NCBI RefSeq assembly: GCF_000949475.1 | Contig: NZ_JRHC01000006.1 | Span: 310,001 to 374,000 of the forward strand | Source: Draconibacterium sediminis | GTDB taxonomy: Bacteria > Bacteroidota > Bacteroidia > Bacteroidales > Prolixibacteraceae | Length of the DNA stretch: 64,000 bases | Direction of reading: 5' to 3' | Shown: positions 1-8,563 of the stretch, piece after piece | Layout: each line of letters begins with the position of its first letter | Numbering within the stretch: the first letter of the stretch is position 1 | The notes under the pieces: model-generated | What the model was told of the DNA's origin: nothing | The model's database searches: none | Seen by the model: only the letters and a program-made list of their open reading frames with translations | Made by a program: the position numbers and the translations under genes

Positions 1-989
1 CCGACGCACTGGCAGCCATGGAAGGAACCGAATCGGCCTGGATAACATCATCAGGAATGGCTGCCATTACCTGTTCCATATTGCAACTTTGCAAATCGGG
101 CGACCACATAATAACCAGTGTAACCACCTATGGCGGCACCTATGCCTTTCTAAAAAACTGGCTCCCGAAATACAATATTGAGGTTTCGTTTGTTGATATC
201 ACCGATTTGGAACAGGTGAAAAATGCTTTGCGCCCCAATACAAAAATCATTTACACCGAAATGGTTACCAATCCGTTGCTTCAGGTTTCTGATATTCCCG
301 GGTTGGCAAAAATTGCCCACGACCACCAGGCAAAAATTATGGTCGACAATACTTTTACGCCCATGATATTTTCGCCGGCCGAACTGGGTGCCGATTTTGT
401 GGTGTACAGCATGACCAAATTTATAAACGGTAAAAACGATTGTGTTGCCGGTGCTATTTGCGGTTCTAACGAGTTTATCTCTCAGCTGTCGAATGTAAAC
501 GACGGCACGGCCATGTTGCTGGGTCCTGTTCTCGATCCTTTACGCTCGTCGAGCATACTGAAGAATCTGCACACACTGCATCTGCGTATAAAACAGCACA
601 GCAAGAATGCCCTATTTATCGCTCAAAAACTGGAAGAAATGGACGTTTCAATAAAATACACCGGTCTGCCTAGCCATCCGCAACATGAATTGCACACACA
701 ACTCATGAACAAACAATACGGTTACGGCGGAATGCTGGCAATTGACCTGGAAACTGAAAAACGCGCCAACGAAGTGATGTTTAAAATGCAACAGGCCAAT
801 ATCGGTTACCTGGCCGTTTCGCTGGGCTATTTCCGTACGCTGTTTAGCTGCTCGGGACACAGCACATCATCAGAAATTCCTGCTGAAGTTCAGAAAGAAA
901 TGGGATTATCTGATGGACTGGTGCGGTTTTCTGTTGGTTTGGACAACGATATTGAGGAAATTTTTAACCGCATAAAAAGCTGCCTGTAA
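1..989 (+). CDS. Cys/Met metabolism PLP-dependent enzyme, 5'-truncated by window edge
   Basis: The reading frame is open from the first bases of the window (codons start at base 3), so the true start lies upstream. The first visible Met, at 18, is internal. The protein belongs to the trans-sulfuration PLP family (methionine gamma-lyase, cystathionine gamma-synthase/lyase). Counting from Met 18, Asp110 in VDNTF should contact the pyridine nitrogen and Lys134 in SMTKFINGK is the expected Schiff-base lysine; the TSSGMAAI segment near the start is the family's cofactor-phosphate region. The C-terminal RFSVGLDN segment is also typical. These enzymes act in the cytoplasm on cysteine, homocysteine or methionine derivatives. 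Which reaction this one catalyses cannot be decided from the fragment; methionine gamma-lyase is a reasonable first guess. The next gene has its own promoter-like box, so this is the last gene of its transcript. Confidence 0.88.
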   Translation, partial: DALAAMEGTESAWITSSGMAAITCSILQLCKSGDHIITSVTTYGGTYAFLKNWLPKYNIEVSFVDITDLEQVKNALRPNTKIIYTEMVTNPLLQVSDIPGLAKIAHDHQAKIMVDNTFTPMIFSPAELGADFVVYSMTKFINGKNDCVAGAICGSNEFISQLSNVNDGTAMLLGPVLDPLRSSSILKNLHTLHLRIKQHSKNALFIAQKLEEMDVSIKYTGLPSHPQHELHTQLMNKQYGYGGMLAIDLETEKRANEVMFKMQQANIGYLAVSLGYFRTLFSCSGHSTSSEIPAEVQKEMGLSDGLVRFSVGLDNDIEEIFNRIKSCL

Positions 990-1027
990 TACGAAATAAA
1001 AATCATTAGCCAGTTTTTTCATTTCAT

Positions 1028-1035
1028 TATCTTTG
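1028..1035 (+). promoter_or_regulatory. Bacteroidota -7 box for the C69 dipeptidase gene
   Basis: TATCTTTG matches the Bacteroidota consensus TAnnTTTG exactly and lies 30 bases before the start codon at 1066. No good TTTG -33 element sits at the right distance, so the call rests on the -7 box alone. Confidence 0.5.
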
Positions 1036-1065
1036 CCCCATTGATTGAAATAAAACAGACTTAAA

Positions 1066-2754
1066 ATGAGGAAGATTAGGGTTATAGGAATGCTCGTTCT
1101 GGCATTCATTCTTTTAAATCAGCAGCTATCGAATGCTTGTACCAATTTTTTAATTTCAAAAGGCGCTTCTATCGACGGGTCAACGATGATCACGTACGCG
1201 GCCGATTCGCACACGCTTTACGGCGAATTATATTATCAGCCGGCAGCCGATCACCCCGAAGGTGCCATGCGTAAGATTTACGAATGGGACACCGGTATTT
1301 ATTTAGGTGAAATTCCGCAACCGGCACACACCTACAGTGTAATTGGCAATATGAACGAGTTTCAGTTAGCCATTTCGGAAACCACTTTTGGCGGCCGCAG
1401 CGAATTATCGAGCCAGCCGGGTGCAATTATGGACTACGGCAGTTTGATTTATGTAACACTTCAACGTGCCAAAACTGCCCGCGAAGCCATCGAGGTAATG
1501 ACCGGTTTGGTTGAAGAATATGGTTATTACAGCTCGGGTGAATCATTTTCAATTGCCGATCCTGAAGAAGTTTGGATTTTAGAGATGATTGGCAAAGGAC
1601 AGGGCGAAAAAGGTGCTGTTTGGGTTGCACAACGTATTCCCGATGGTTATATAAGCGGACACGCCAACCAGGCGCGTATTACAACTTTTCCTTTAAACGA
1701 CTCGAAAAACTGCCTGTATTCAAAAGATGTAATTTCGTTTGCCCGCGAAAAAGGCTGGTTTATGGGCACCAATAAAGATTTTAGTTTTTCTGATGTATAT
1801 GCTCCAGTTGATTTTGGTGCCGCACGTTTTTGCGATGCGCGCGTTTGGGCCGGTTTTAACAAAGTGGCCGGCGGAATGGAAGAATACACCGAGTATGCAA
1901 AAGGAATTGTGCTGCAAGGTGGCGAAAACAATTATGCAACCAACCGTTTGCCCTTGTGGGTAAAACCCGATAAACAACTTAGCGTTCAGGATGTGATGGA
2001 CATGATGCGCGATCATTACGAAGGAACAGAACTGGATATGACAAAGGATTTGGGAGCCGGACCGTACGGACTGCCCTACCGCTGGCGCGGACTAACATGG
2101 GAAGTTGATTCGGTTGAATACTGTAACGAACGCGCCATTTCGACTCAGCAAACCGGCTTTTCGTTTGTGGCACAATGCCGCAACTGGTTGCCCGATCCAA
2201 TTGGTGGAATTCTGTGGTTCGGCGTTGACGACACCTACTCAACCTGCTACGTTCCTATGTATTGCGGTATTACAGAAATACCGGAGTGTTTTGCAGTAGG
2301 CAACGGCGATTTGCTTACTTACAGCGAAACATCTGCATTCTGGACTTTCAGCCAGGTGGCCAACTACGCCTACCTGCGTTACAGCGATATGATTAAAGAT
2401 GTAAAAATCGTTCAGCGCCAACTGGAAGATAAATTTGTAACCTACGTACCGTCAATTGATAAAGCAGCTGAAAACCTGTATAACACGGTTAATGAAGAGC
2501 AGGCCAGACAATTTATTACCGAGTTTTCGCGAAATGAAGCCGAAAATATGACCAAAGAATGGAAAAAACTCTATCATTATTTGGTGGTAAAATACACCGA
2601 TGGCAACATAAAACGCGAAAGTGACGGCGAATTTGTTCGTACCGAAACAGGTATGCCGGCATCGCCAATTTTTGCAGGATACCCCGATTGGTGGTACGAA
2701 GCAATAATTAAAGCTACGGGCGACCATTTTAAAGTAAAAGGAAACAGCCATTAA
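1066..2754 (+). CDS. Secreted C69-family dipeptidase (PepD-like Ntn-hydrolase)
   Basis: A 562-residue protein with a hydrophobic signal peptide ending ...LSNA and Cys25 immediately after it. In family C69 the exposed N-terminal cysteine is the nucleophile, and the following TNFLISKGASIDGSTM segment is the family signature, so signal cleavage at Ala24/Cys25 would create the active N-nucleophile hydrolase. Family members cut dipeptides and short peptides. The length is in the usual 500-560 range. It should act in the periplasm or outside the cell. The start is fixed by the signal peptide, and a TAnnTTTG box lies just upstream. It stands alone between the PLP enzyme and rplS. Confidence 0.9.
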   Translation: MRKIRVIGMLVLAFILLNQQLSNACTNFLISKGASIDGSTMITYAADSHTLYGELYYQPAADHPEGAMRKIYEWDTGIYLGEIPQPAHTYSVIGNMNEFQLAISETTFGGRSELSSQPGAIMDYGSLIYVTLQRAKTAREAIEVMTGLVEEYGYYSSGESFSIADPEEVWILEMIGKGQGEKGAVWVAQRIPDGYISGHANQARITTFPLNDSKNCLYSKDVISFAREKGWFMGTNKDFSFSDVYAPVDFGAARFCDARVWAGFNKVAGGMEEYTEYAKGIVLQGGENNYATNRLPLWVKPDKQLSVQDVMDMMRDHYEGTELDMTKDLGAGPYGLPYRWRGLTWEVDSVEYCNERAISTQQTGFSFVAQCRNWLPDPIGGILWFGVDDTYSTCYVPMYCGITEIPECFAVGNGDLLTYSETSAFWTFSQVANYAYLRYSDMIKDVKIVQRQLEDKFVTYVPSIDKAAENLYNTVNEEQARQFITEFSRNEAENMTKEWKKLYHYLVVKYTDGNIKRESDGEFVRTETGMPASPIFAGYPDWWYEAIIKATGDHFKVKGNSH

Positions 2755-2815
2755 AAGAAAAGTGTGTTTCAATAACTGGAACCAGGCAAATAATTGAAAA
2801 TAAAGGGCAAAAGTG

Positions 2816-2845
2816 TTTGAGGAATTGAAAAAAACACTATTTTTG
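2816..2845 (+). promoter_or_regulatory. Promoter of rplS (TTTG-N18-TATTTTTG)
   Basis: TTTG at 2816-2819 and TATTTTTG at 2838-2845 match the Bacteroidota primary-sigma consensus with an 18-base spacer. The predicted transcript start is near 2851, leaving a leader of about 65 bases before rplS. This leader may carry autogenous ribosomal-protein control, but no clear structure was recognised in it. Confidence 0.72.
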
Positions 2846-2916
2846 CAGCCGATTTAATGCAATCTCTTTCCCGATAATCATCGTGATACATTGCCAACTT
2901 ATTAAAAATTAAGAAA

Positions 2917-3264
2917 ATGGACTTAGTTAAATTAGTAGAGAAAGAATTTGAGGTGGAAGTAAACCACCCAAAATTCAGCGCAGGTGATACCATCACTGTT
3001 AGCTATAAAATTAAAGAGGGTAACAAAGAAAGGATTCAGAAATTCCGTGGCGTTGTTATTCAGTTACGCGGAAGCGGCAACACCAGAACTTTTACTATCC
3101 GTAAAATGTCAGGAAACATTGGTGTTGAGCGTATCTTCCCAATCAGCTCTCCTTTCATCGAGAGTATCGAGTTAAATAAACGTGGTAGCGTTCGTCGTAA
3201 GCGTATCTTCTACTTGCGTAACTTAACAGGTAAAAAAGCCCGTATCAAAGAAAAAAGATTCTAA
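2917..3264 (+). CDS. rplS: 50S ribosomal protein L19
   Basis: A 115-residue protein matching L19 along its full length. It has the N-terminal DLVKLVEKEF helix, the FSAGDTITVSYKI strand, the QKFRGVVIQLRGSG segment, the RTFTIRKMSGNIGVERIFP core and the basic C-terminus with KRGSVRRKRIFYLR. L19 sits at the 30S-50S interface. It is monocistronic here, with its own promoter upstream and a terminator hairpin 20 bases after the stop. In many bacteria rplS follows trmD; it does not in this window. Confidence 0.98.
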   Translation: MDLVKLVEKEFEVEVNHPKFSAGDTITVSYKIKEGNKERIQKFRGVVIQLRGSGNTRTFTIRKMSGNIGVERIFPISSPFIESIELNKRGSVRRKRIFYLRNLTGKKARIKEKRF

Positions 3265-3283
3265 AAATTGCATCGCAATATTG

Positions 3284-3315
3284 AAAAGGTCTCCGTTTAG
3301 GAGGCCTTTTTTTAT
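3284..3315 (+). terminator. Rho-independent terminator after rplS
   Basis: AAAAGG.TCTCC and GGAGG.CCTTTT form a hairpin with a GTTTA loop, followed by a run of T. It is 20 bases downstream of the rplS stop codon. Confidence 0.85.
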
Positions 3316-3359
3316 GCTTTCCCCTCGCCCGTAATGCCTCAGACAAACTCAAAACATAC

Positions 3360-3609
3360 CGTCCGCACGTGCGGAAACTCTCCCTAAAAATTAAAATAAG
3401 GTTTCCGCAACCATGGAAAGTTAGTCTGAAGTTTATTTCAAGACTTCCGCAGCTCCGGAAAGTTTCCCCAAAGTTGAAAACAGACTTTCGGGATTTCCCG
3501 ACAAGCAGAAAGTAGATGAAAACAAGCATTCGGGGCCACCCGACGAGCAGAAACAAACTCCCGACAAGTATTCGGAGAGTTCCGCAGCTCCCAAAAAATT
3601 CATAACTTC
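3360..3609. repeat. Degenerate 42-bp tandem repeat, about six units
   Basis: Units begin at about 3360, 3402, 3444, 3485, 3527 and 3569, with spacings of 42, 42, 41, 42 and 42 bases. Most open with an imperfect palindrome of the type TTTCCGCA..TGGAAA or TTCGGG..CCCGA. The middle units share CCGCA...GGAAAGT; later units share TTCGGG...CCCGACAAGCAGAAA and end in ACAAG. Because the period is close to a multiple of three, the minus strand stays open as a short frame with 14-residue repeats of the type FRxCG, but it overlaps the rplS end and terminator and has no evident start signal, so it is not called as a gene. The rest of 3265-3727 holds the rplS terminator and no recognisable gene. Confidence 0.75.
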
Positions 3610-3727
3610 AAAGTGTAATCAATTGTTGGATGAACCTACCAATACCATAGGTCATTAAACAATATGTACATCAAATGACTTTCACATCATAACAAATGAA
3701 TCATTTTAACATACAAATACCAGTTCT

Positions 3728-6700
3728 ATGAAATTTTTCACATCCTTTATTTTGCTGACCTTCGTTGTTTCAGCCTTTGCCAATGCGCAGGGAACACGAT
3801 TGCTGCGTCAGCCAACTATTTCTGCTGAAAGTATTGTTTTTGTTTATGCCAACGACCTCTGGAAGGTTGACCGAAACGGTGGCGACGCCATTCGCTTAAC
3901 CACAAACGAAGGGCAGGAATCGAATCCACACTTTTCGAACGATGAAAAATGGATCGCTTTTTCGGCACAGTACGATGGCAATACCGACGTGTACGTAATT
4001 CCTGCCGAAGGAGGATCGCCCAAACGATTAACCTGGCATCCTGATGCTGATGTCGTTCAGGGATGGACACCCGACGGCAAAGTAATGTTTCGTTCGGGAA
4101 GAGAAGCACGCCCTACACAAACAAGCAAGTTTTTTACCGTATCAACGGAAGGCGGATTGCCAAAAGCATTGGATATTCCGCGCGCTGCATTTGGCGAACT
4201 TTCTGCTGATGGAAAACAGATCGCCTACATCCCTATTACTTTTTGGGATCCTGAATGGCGCAACTATCGCGGCGGACAGGCAATGCCGGTTTGGATTGTT
4301 AACATGAAAACCAAGGAACTCATTCGCACTCCGCAACCTACCAAAGAGCGTCACCTCGATCCTGTGTGGTTTAAAAACAAAGTTCTCTACTTGTCGGAGC
4401 GCGATTATGCCAGCAATATCTGGTCGTTCGATCCAAAAACCAAAGAAGAGCAACAACTCACCAGGCAGGCGCAGTTTGATGTTAAAAGCCTTGATGCCTG
4501 CCGCGATGCAGTGGTGTACGAATGTGGCGGCTACCTGCATTTGCTGAATCCCGAAACCGGTGATGACAAACAACTTGCAATCAACGTAAAAGGCGATATG
4601 AATTTTGCACGCGAACGCTGGGAATCGTTTTCTGCCGGCAATCTTACTAATCCAAACATTTCGCCAAACGGCAAACGCGCCGTATTTGAGTATCGGGGTG
4701 AAATTTTTACCGTGCCAAAAGAAAAAGGTACCTGGAGAAATATTACCAACACATCGGGAGTGGCCGACCGCTACCCCGTTTGGTCGCCGGAAGGTGATCA
4801 GATTGCCTGGTTTAACGATGCCGGTGATGAATACAAACTGGTTGTTGCCGATCAGTTTGGTCAGAATCAAAAGACTTATACGCTTGAAAATCCAACCTTC
4901 TATTTCCGCCCCGAATGGTCGCCGGATGGGAAACGAATAACCTACACCGATACCGATTACAATATTTGGGTAATCGAACTGGAATCGGGCGTGGTAACAA
5001 AAGTAGGCACGGATATTTTTGCGCATCCAAACCGTGAAATGCAACCCGTTTGGTCGCCCGACAGTAAGTGGATTGCCTATGCACGTCAGCTGAACAGTAG
5101 TTTTAAAGCCGTTTTCGTGTATAATATCGACACAAAGGAAACGCTTCAGCTAACCGATGGAATGGCCGATGTGTTAACACCAGCGTGGGATGCAAGTGGC
5201 AAATACATGTACATTCTGGCCAGTACCAATTATGGTTTGGCAACCGGCTGGCTCGATATGAGTTCATATGATCCGGATGTAACAAGAAGTCTGTATTGTA
5301 TTGTTTTATCGAAAGATGAAGCCTCGCCTATTCTTCCAACCAGCGACGACGAAGAGGTAGAAAAAGAGGAAGATGACGAGGAAAAGGAGGATGAGATAAA
5401 AGTTACCATTGACGTGGATGGTATCTCGGAACGAATTGTTGCACTGAATATGCCCAACCGAAACTACATGGGTCTGGTGCAAGGACCTGAAAAAACAGTG
5501 TTTGTTGCTGAATCGGTACCGAATCAAAGCGGATTAACCATTCATAAATACGAAGCAAAAGACAATAAAGCCGAAGAATTTTTGACAGGTGTACGGAACA
5601 TGGTAACGTCGGCCGACCGAAAGAACGTTCTTTACCGTAAAGGCAGCTCCTGGGCAATTTCCGGAACCGGAAGCAAACCATCAAATGGCGACGGAAATCT
5701 GAAAACCGACATGAAGATCAAGATTGTTCCGTCGGAAGAATACCGGCAAATGTTTGATGACTCCTGGCGTTTTATGCGCGATTTCCTTTATGTTGACAAT
5801 GTACATGGTGCGCCCTGGGATAAAATTTACGACTGGTATTCGCCAATGGTAAAACATGCCCGCCACCGTACTGATATGAATTACATTATCGACATGATCA
5901 GCGGCGAAGTAGCTATAGGCCATTCATATGTAGCCGGTGGCGATATGCCCGACATCGACAGGGTACCAATTGGTTTACTCGGCTGCGATTTGGTGGAAGA
6001 AAACGGCTACTATAAAATTACCAAAATATACAATGGCGAAAGCTGGAACCCCGATATCAAAGCACCGCTGGCTGCACCCGGTCTTGACGTAAAAGAAGGA
6101 GATTACCTTCTTGCCATAAATGGCAAGGAAATTAAAGCACCAACGAATCCTTACAGTCTTTTTGAGCAAACATCGGGGCGCCAAACGCTAATTAAAGTGG
6201 GCTCAACAACTTCGATTGACGATGCAAAGGAAATCACAGTTGAACCGGTTTCAAACGAACGCAATTTGCGCTCCATCGCCTGGATTGAAGATAACCGACG
6301 GAAAGTGAATGAATTATCCGGCGGAAAGCTGGCTTACGTTTACCTGCCAAATACCGGAGGCGGTGGTTTTGCATCGTTTAACCGCTATTACTTTGCGCAA
6401 CAGGATAAAAAGGGAGTTGTGCTTGATGAGCGGAACAATGGCGGTGGCTCGGCAGCCGATTATATGATTGATGTAATGAGCCGCACTTTGCTTGGTTATT
6501 TCAACAGCAAGGCCAATGATAACCGTCCGTGGACAACACCAATGGCCGGCATTTGGGGACCGAAAGTAATGATCATTAACGAACGTGCTGGCTCGGGTGG
6601 CGACCTGTTACCCTACATGTTTAAAGAAAAGGATCTTGGTCCGTTAATTGGCACAAGAACCTGGGGAGGACTGGTTGGCACCTGGGATACGCCACCACTG

Positions 6701-6958
6701 ATTGACGGCGGACGTATTGTTGCGCCTCGTGGCGGTTTCTTTGATGTTGATGGCGAATGGGCAGTTGAAGGAGAAGGAGTTGCTCCGGACATTGAAGTCA
6801 TTCAGGAACCAAAACTTATTTTGCAGGGTCGCGATCCGCAATTGGAGAAAGCAGTGGAAGTTGCCCTCGAGAAGTTAAAAGGAAATGAATTTCAGCTAAA
6901 ACCGGAACCGGCTGCACCTGTTCGCTGGAAACGCCCGGATGGTTTTAAAGCCAACTAA
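3728..6958 (+). CDS. Secreted tricorn-like S41 peptidase
   Basis: A 1076-residue protein with a clear signal peptide (ending near AFANAQG). The N-terminal half is a PD40/WD40-like beta-propeller with repeated WSPDGK-type blades (for example PVWSPEGDQIAW, PEWSPDGKRITY, PVWSPDSKWIAY). A strongly acidic linker rich in Asp/Glu lies near residues 540-565. A PDZ segment with GDYLLAINGKEI follows, and then an S41 serine protease domain. The nucleophile is Ser956 in NERAGSGGD, with NNGGGSAADY just before it. Tricorn-type enzymes degrade peptides. Here the signal peptide places it in the periplasm or outside the cell, unlike the cytosolic archaeal tricorn. Its length matches the family. It is transcribed alone and ends in a strong terminator. 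Confidence 0.93.
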   Translation: MKFFTSFILLTFVVSAFANAQGTRLLRQPTISAESIVFVYANDLWKVDRNGGDAIRLTTNEGQESNPHFSNDEKWIAFSAQYDGNTDVYVIPAEGGSPKRLTWHPDADVVQGWTPDGKVMFRSGREARPTQTSKFFTVSTEGGLPKALDIPRAAFGELSADGKQIAYIPITFWDPEWRNYRGGQAMPVWIVNMKTKELIRTPQPTKERHLDPVWFKNKVLYLSERDYASNIWSFDPKTKEEQQLTRQAQFDVKSLDACRDAVVYECGGYLHLLNPETGDDKQLAINVKGDMNFARERWESFSAGNLTNPNISPNGKRAVFEYRGEIFTVPKEKGTWRNITNTSGVADRYPVWSPEGDQIAWFNDAGDEYKLVVADQFGQNQKTYTLENPTFYFRPEWSPDGKRITYTDTDYNIWVIELESGVVTKVGTDIFAHPNREMQPVWSPDSKWIAYARQLNSSFKAVFVYNIDTKETLQLTDGMADVLTPAWDASGKYMYILASTNYGLATGWLDMSSYDPDVTRSLYCIVLSKDEASPILPTSDDEEVEKEEDDEEKEDEIKVTIDVDGISERIVALNMPNRNYMGLVQGPEKTVFVAESVPNQSGLTIHKYEAKDNKAEEFLTGVRNMVTSADRKNVLYRKGSSWAISGTGSKPSNGDGNLKTDMKIKIVPSEEYRQMFDDSWRFMRDFLYVDNVHGAPWDKIYDWYSPMVKHARHRTDMNYIIDMISGEVAIGHSYVAGGDMPDIDRVPIGLLGCDLVEENGYYKITKIYNGESWNPDIKAPLAAPGLDVKEGDYLLAINGKEIKAPTNPYSLFEQTSGRQTLIKVGSTTSIDDAKEITVEPVSNERNLRSIAWIEDNRRKVNELSGGKLAYVYLPNTGGGGFASFNRYYFAQQDKKGVVLDERNNGGGSAADYMIDVMSRTLLGYFNSKANDNRPWTTPMAGIWGPKVMIINERAGSGGDLLPYMFKEKDLGPLIGTRTWGGLVGTWDTPPLIDGGRIVAPRGGFFDVDGEWAVEGEGVAPDIEVIQEPKLILQGRDPQLEKAVEVALEKLKGNEFQLKPEPAAPVRWKRPDGFKAN

Positions 6959-6967
6959 AGACGGCAT

Positions 6968-7012
6968 AAAAAAGCCCCGTTCCTCCATTTCTAGAAGGAA
7001 CGGGGCTTTTTT
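6968..7012 (+). terminator. Strong, bidirectional terminator after the tricorn-like gene
   Basis: A perfect 10-bp stem, GCCCCGTTCC (6974-6983) with GGAACGGGGC (6997-7006), is flanked by six A on one side and six T on the other. It lies 15 bases after the stop codon and could also stop transcripts arriving from the minus-strand gene ending at 7215. Confidence 0.93.
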
Positions 7013-7214
7013 CTTCATCTAAAATACCCTTCCTCTTATCCTTTCCTGCAAGCAAGGAAGGACGGTTGGACAGTGGATGTTCACATCAAATGCATCAATT
7101 TATTTAAATCGTATTTACTTGTGGAGGCTGATCGTCTTTCCCTTCAAGGAAGAGAGATAAGAGTGAGGGTAGCGTTTCCGGAAGTAAATTCCGGATTCTC
7201 GATAGTAATCAGAG

Positions 7215-7562
7215 TTAACCGCCTGATCGTTTTACCTTATAACCATCAGCTTTAAGCAGTTCAACAATACGCTCGCAAAAGTCGCCCTGAATAAGGATCT
7301 CACCATCTTTAACGGTGCCGCCTACCCCACATTTCGACTTGAGTTTTTTACCCAACTCTTTCAGGTCATCGTCAGATCCAACAAATCCGGTTACCAGTGT
7401 TACAGCTTTTCCTTTTCGTTTTTTACGATCCAGCATTACCCGTAAATCCTGCTGCCTGGCAGGCAAAGTGTTCTGCTCTTCCTGTTCGTCCTTATTATAG
7501 TTAAAATCAGGATTGGTTGAAAATACCACTCCTAATCGTTCTTTCCAGTCATTATTCGACAT
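7215..7562 (-). CDS. SUI1/eIF1-like translation factor (YciH family)
   Basis: A 115-residue protein. The C-terminal 70 residues form the SUI1 fold, with the R(K)GKAVTLVTGF strand, DDLKELGKKLKSKCGVGGTVKDGEILIQGDF-type core and the closing ADGYKVKRSGG. Bacterial YciH-type homologues of eIF1 are thought to act on start-codon fidelity or translation under stress. The N-terminal 45 residues are polar and family-variable. It is the second gene of a pair: the preceding membrane-protein gene ends 1 base before its start. Identification is by fold motif; the cellular role in Bacteroidota is not established. Confidence 0.9.
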   Translation of the reverse strand: MSNNDWKERLGVVFSTNPDFNYNKDEQEEQNTLPARQQDLRVMLDRKKRKGKAVTLVTGFVGSDDDLKELGKKLKSKCGVGGTVKDGEILIQGDFCERIVELLKADGYKVKRSGG

Positions 7563-7563
7563 G

Positions 7564-7944
7564 TTACCTCCAAATTACTATTAAACTTCCTGTAAAATAA
7601 GCCACTACCCAGAATAAATAAGCGGCTTTCGTATAAATAATATGAGTTTTATGTGCCTTGCAGTCGCGACCTTCGGCGATATACATTTTCCAACACCATA
7701 TTGCCTCCACCAACATGACTAAAAACGCTGTTGCACCAAGAAAACCGTGCAAGGTAAAGGGAGATCCCTTTGAGCCCAAAACCATTAAAGTTATTGCAAC
7801 AATATCCAGTACTACGCCTATCGACAAAAAGGTAACTACAATTCGTCCAACAATTCTGAATCGCACCAACGAAATGCTTCCAACGCCGTAGGCCAGAAAC
7901 GACAGGGTTATTACAAATGCACCAATAATGGCTAATGGATTCAT
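7564..7944 (-). CDS. Small four-helix membrane protein, TIGR03987/HsmA-like
   Basis: A 126-residue protein with four predicted membrane helices (about residues 5-23, 32-57, 67-87 and 105-124). Short charged loops contain ISLVRFRIVGR, LGSKGSPFTLHGFLG and CKAHKTHIIYTK. The pattern, including the conserved His in the second loop, fits the TIGR03987/HsmA family of membrane proteins, for which no function is firmly known. It is the first gene of a tight pair with the SUI1-like factor. The start is followed directly by the first helix. Confidence 0.75.
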   Translation of the reverse strand: MNPLAIIGAFVITLSFLAYGVGSISLVRFRIVGRIVVTFLSIGVVLDIVAITLMVLGSKGSPFTLHGFLGATAFLVMLVEAIWCWKMYIAEGRDCKAHKTHIIYTKAAYLFWVVAYFTGSLIVIWR

Positions 7945-8019
7945 ATTACTCTGTTATTCGGGTTGTAAGATAATATTATCTGCGTAAATATTCACCCTAA
8001 CAATAAGTTGGTTCAGTTT

Positions 8020-8529
8020 TTAATCAAACTTTAACCGGCCGTTTGTATCTCGTTTACTCAGTAGCAGGTTTTTTATTTCCCCGTTTTTATTCACCTGTAC
8101 AATGTTGCTCTGGTCGCGAAAAACATCGGTTAGCAAATTACAGTCTACCTCTATATTCTTAAGGTCGGTAATATTACCGATCTCCATGTAGGTCCAAACT
8201 ACGTCTGTCTCCAGCTCCTTGCCAACAAATGCTGCTTCAACATCCTTGTCGTTTACCTTCAGCCGGATACTCTTTTTTAAATAATCATAAATATATTCGT
8301 CGGTATGCGCGTCTTCCCGCGTTTCGCCAATGTAAAGTTTATTGTGTCCTTCTTCCGACAATCCTTCGATCAGATCGTCGACAAAGATCTTTACCGAAAT
8401 TTCGAGTGATTGGTTTTGCTCATTAAAATCTATCTGGCAAATACTCACATAAAAAGGATGTGCATTGGAGAAAAACACCCCTAAAAAAAGAAACAAAACC
8501 GGTAGAATTATTTTTTTACTTATTTTCAT
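8020..8529 (-). CDS. DUF6702 family secreted protein
   Basis: From the Met at 8529 the protein has 169 residues and begins with a typical signal peptide, MKISKKIILPVLFLFLGVFF then SNAHPFYVS. The upstream extension to 8616 would bury this signal and run into the divergent gene, so the internal start is preferred. The mature part shows the HPFYVSICQIDFN.....LEISVKIFVDDLI pattern of DUF6702, a small periplasmic family often found next to HupE-like or M1-peptidase genes in Bacteroidota. That is the case here, with the HupE-like gene divergent 34 bases away and the M1 peptidase after it. Function is unknown. Confidence 0.85.
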   Translation of the reverse strand: MKISKKIILPVLFLFLGVFFSNAHPFYVSICQIDFNEQNQSLEISVKIFVDDLIEGLSEEGHNKLYIGETREDAHTDEYIYDYLKKSIRLKVNDKDVEAAFVGKELETDVVWTYMEIGNITDLKNIEVDCNLLTDVFRDQSNIVQVNKNGEIKNLLLSKRDTNGRLKFD

Positions 8530-8547
8530 GCCCTTCAAATTATTGGG

Positions 8548-8555
8548 CAAAAGTA
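8548..8555 (-). promoter_or_regulatory. Possible -7 box for the DUF6702 gene
   Basis: On the minus strand TACTTTTG matches TAnnTTTG and lies 18 bases before the preferred start at 8529. No matching -33 element was found. Its position supports the shorter start. Confidence 0.4.
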
Positions 8556-8563
8556 AAAATTTT

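Noticed and set aside
3245..3556. 103-codon minus-strand frame with 14-residue FRxCG repeats
   Set aside because: It overlaps the rplS end and terminator, has no start signal, and its openness is explained by the 42-bp period of the underlying DNA repeat.
4142..5044. 300-codon minus-strand frame inside the tricorn-like gene
   Set aside because: It is antisense to a clearly conserved protein and has no family signature; a shadow frame.
7170..7200. TTCCGGAA/TTCCGGAT hairpin as a terminator of the eIF1-like gene
   Set aside because: It forms a stem but lacks a T run on either side; the stronger bidirectional terminator at 6968-7012 can serve this role.
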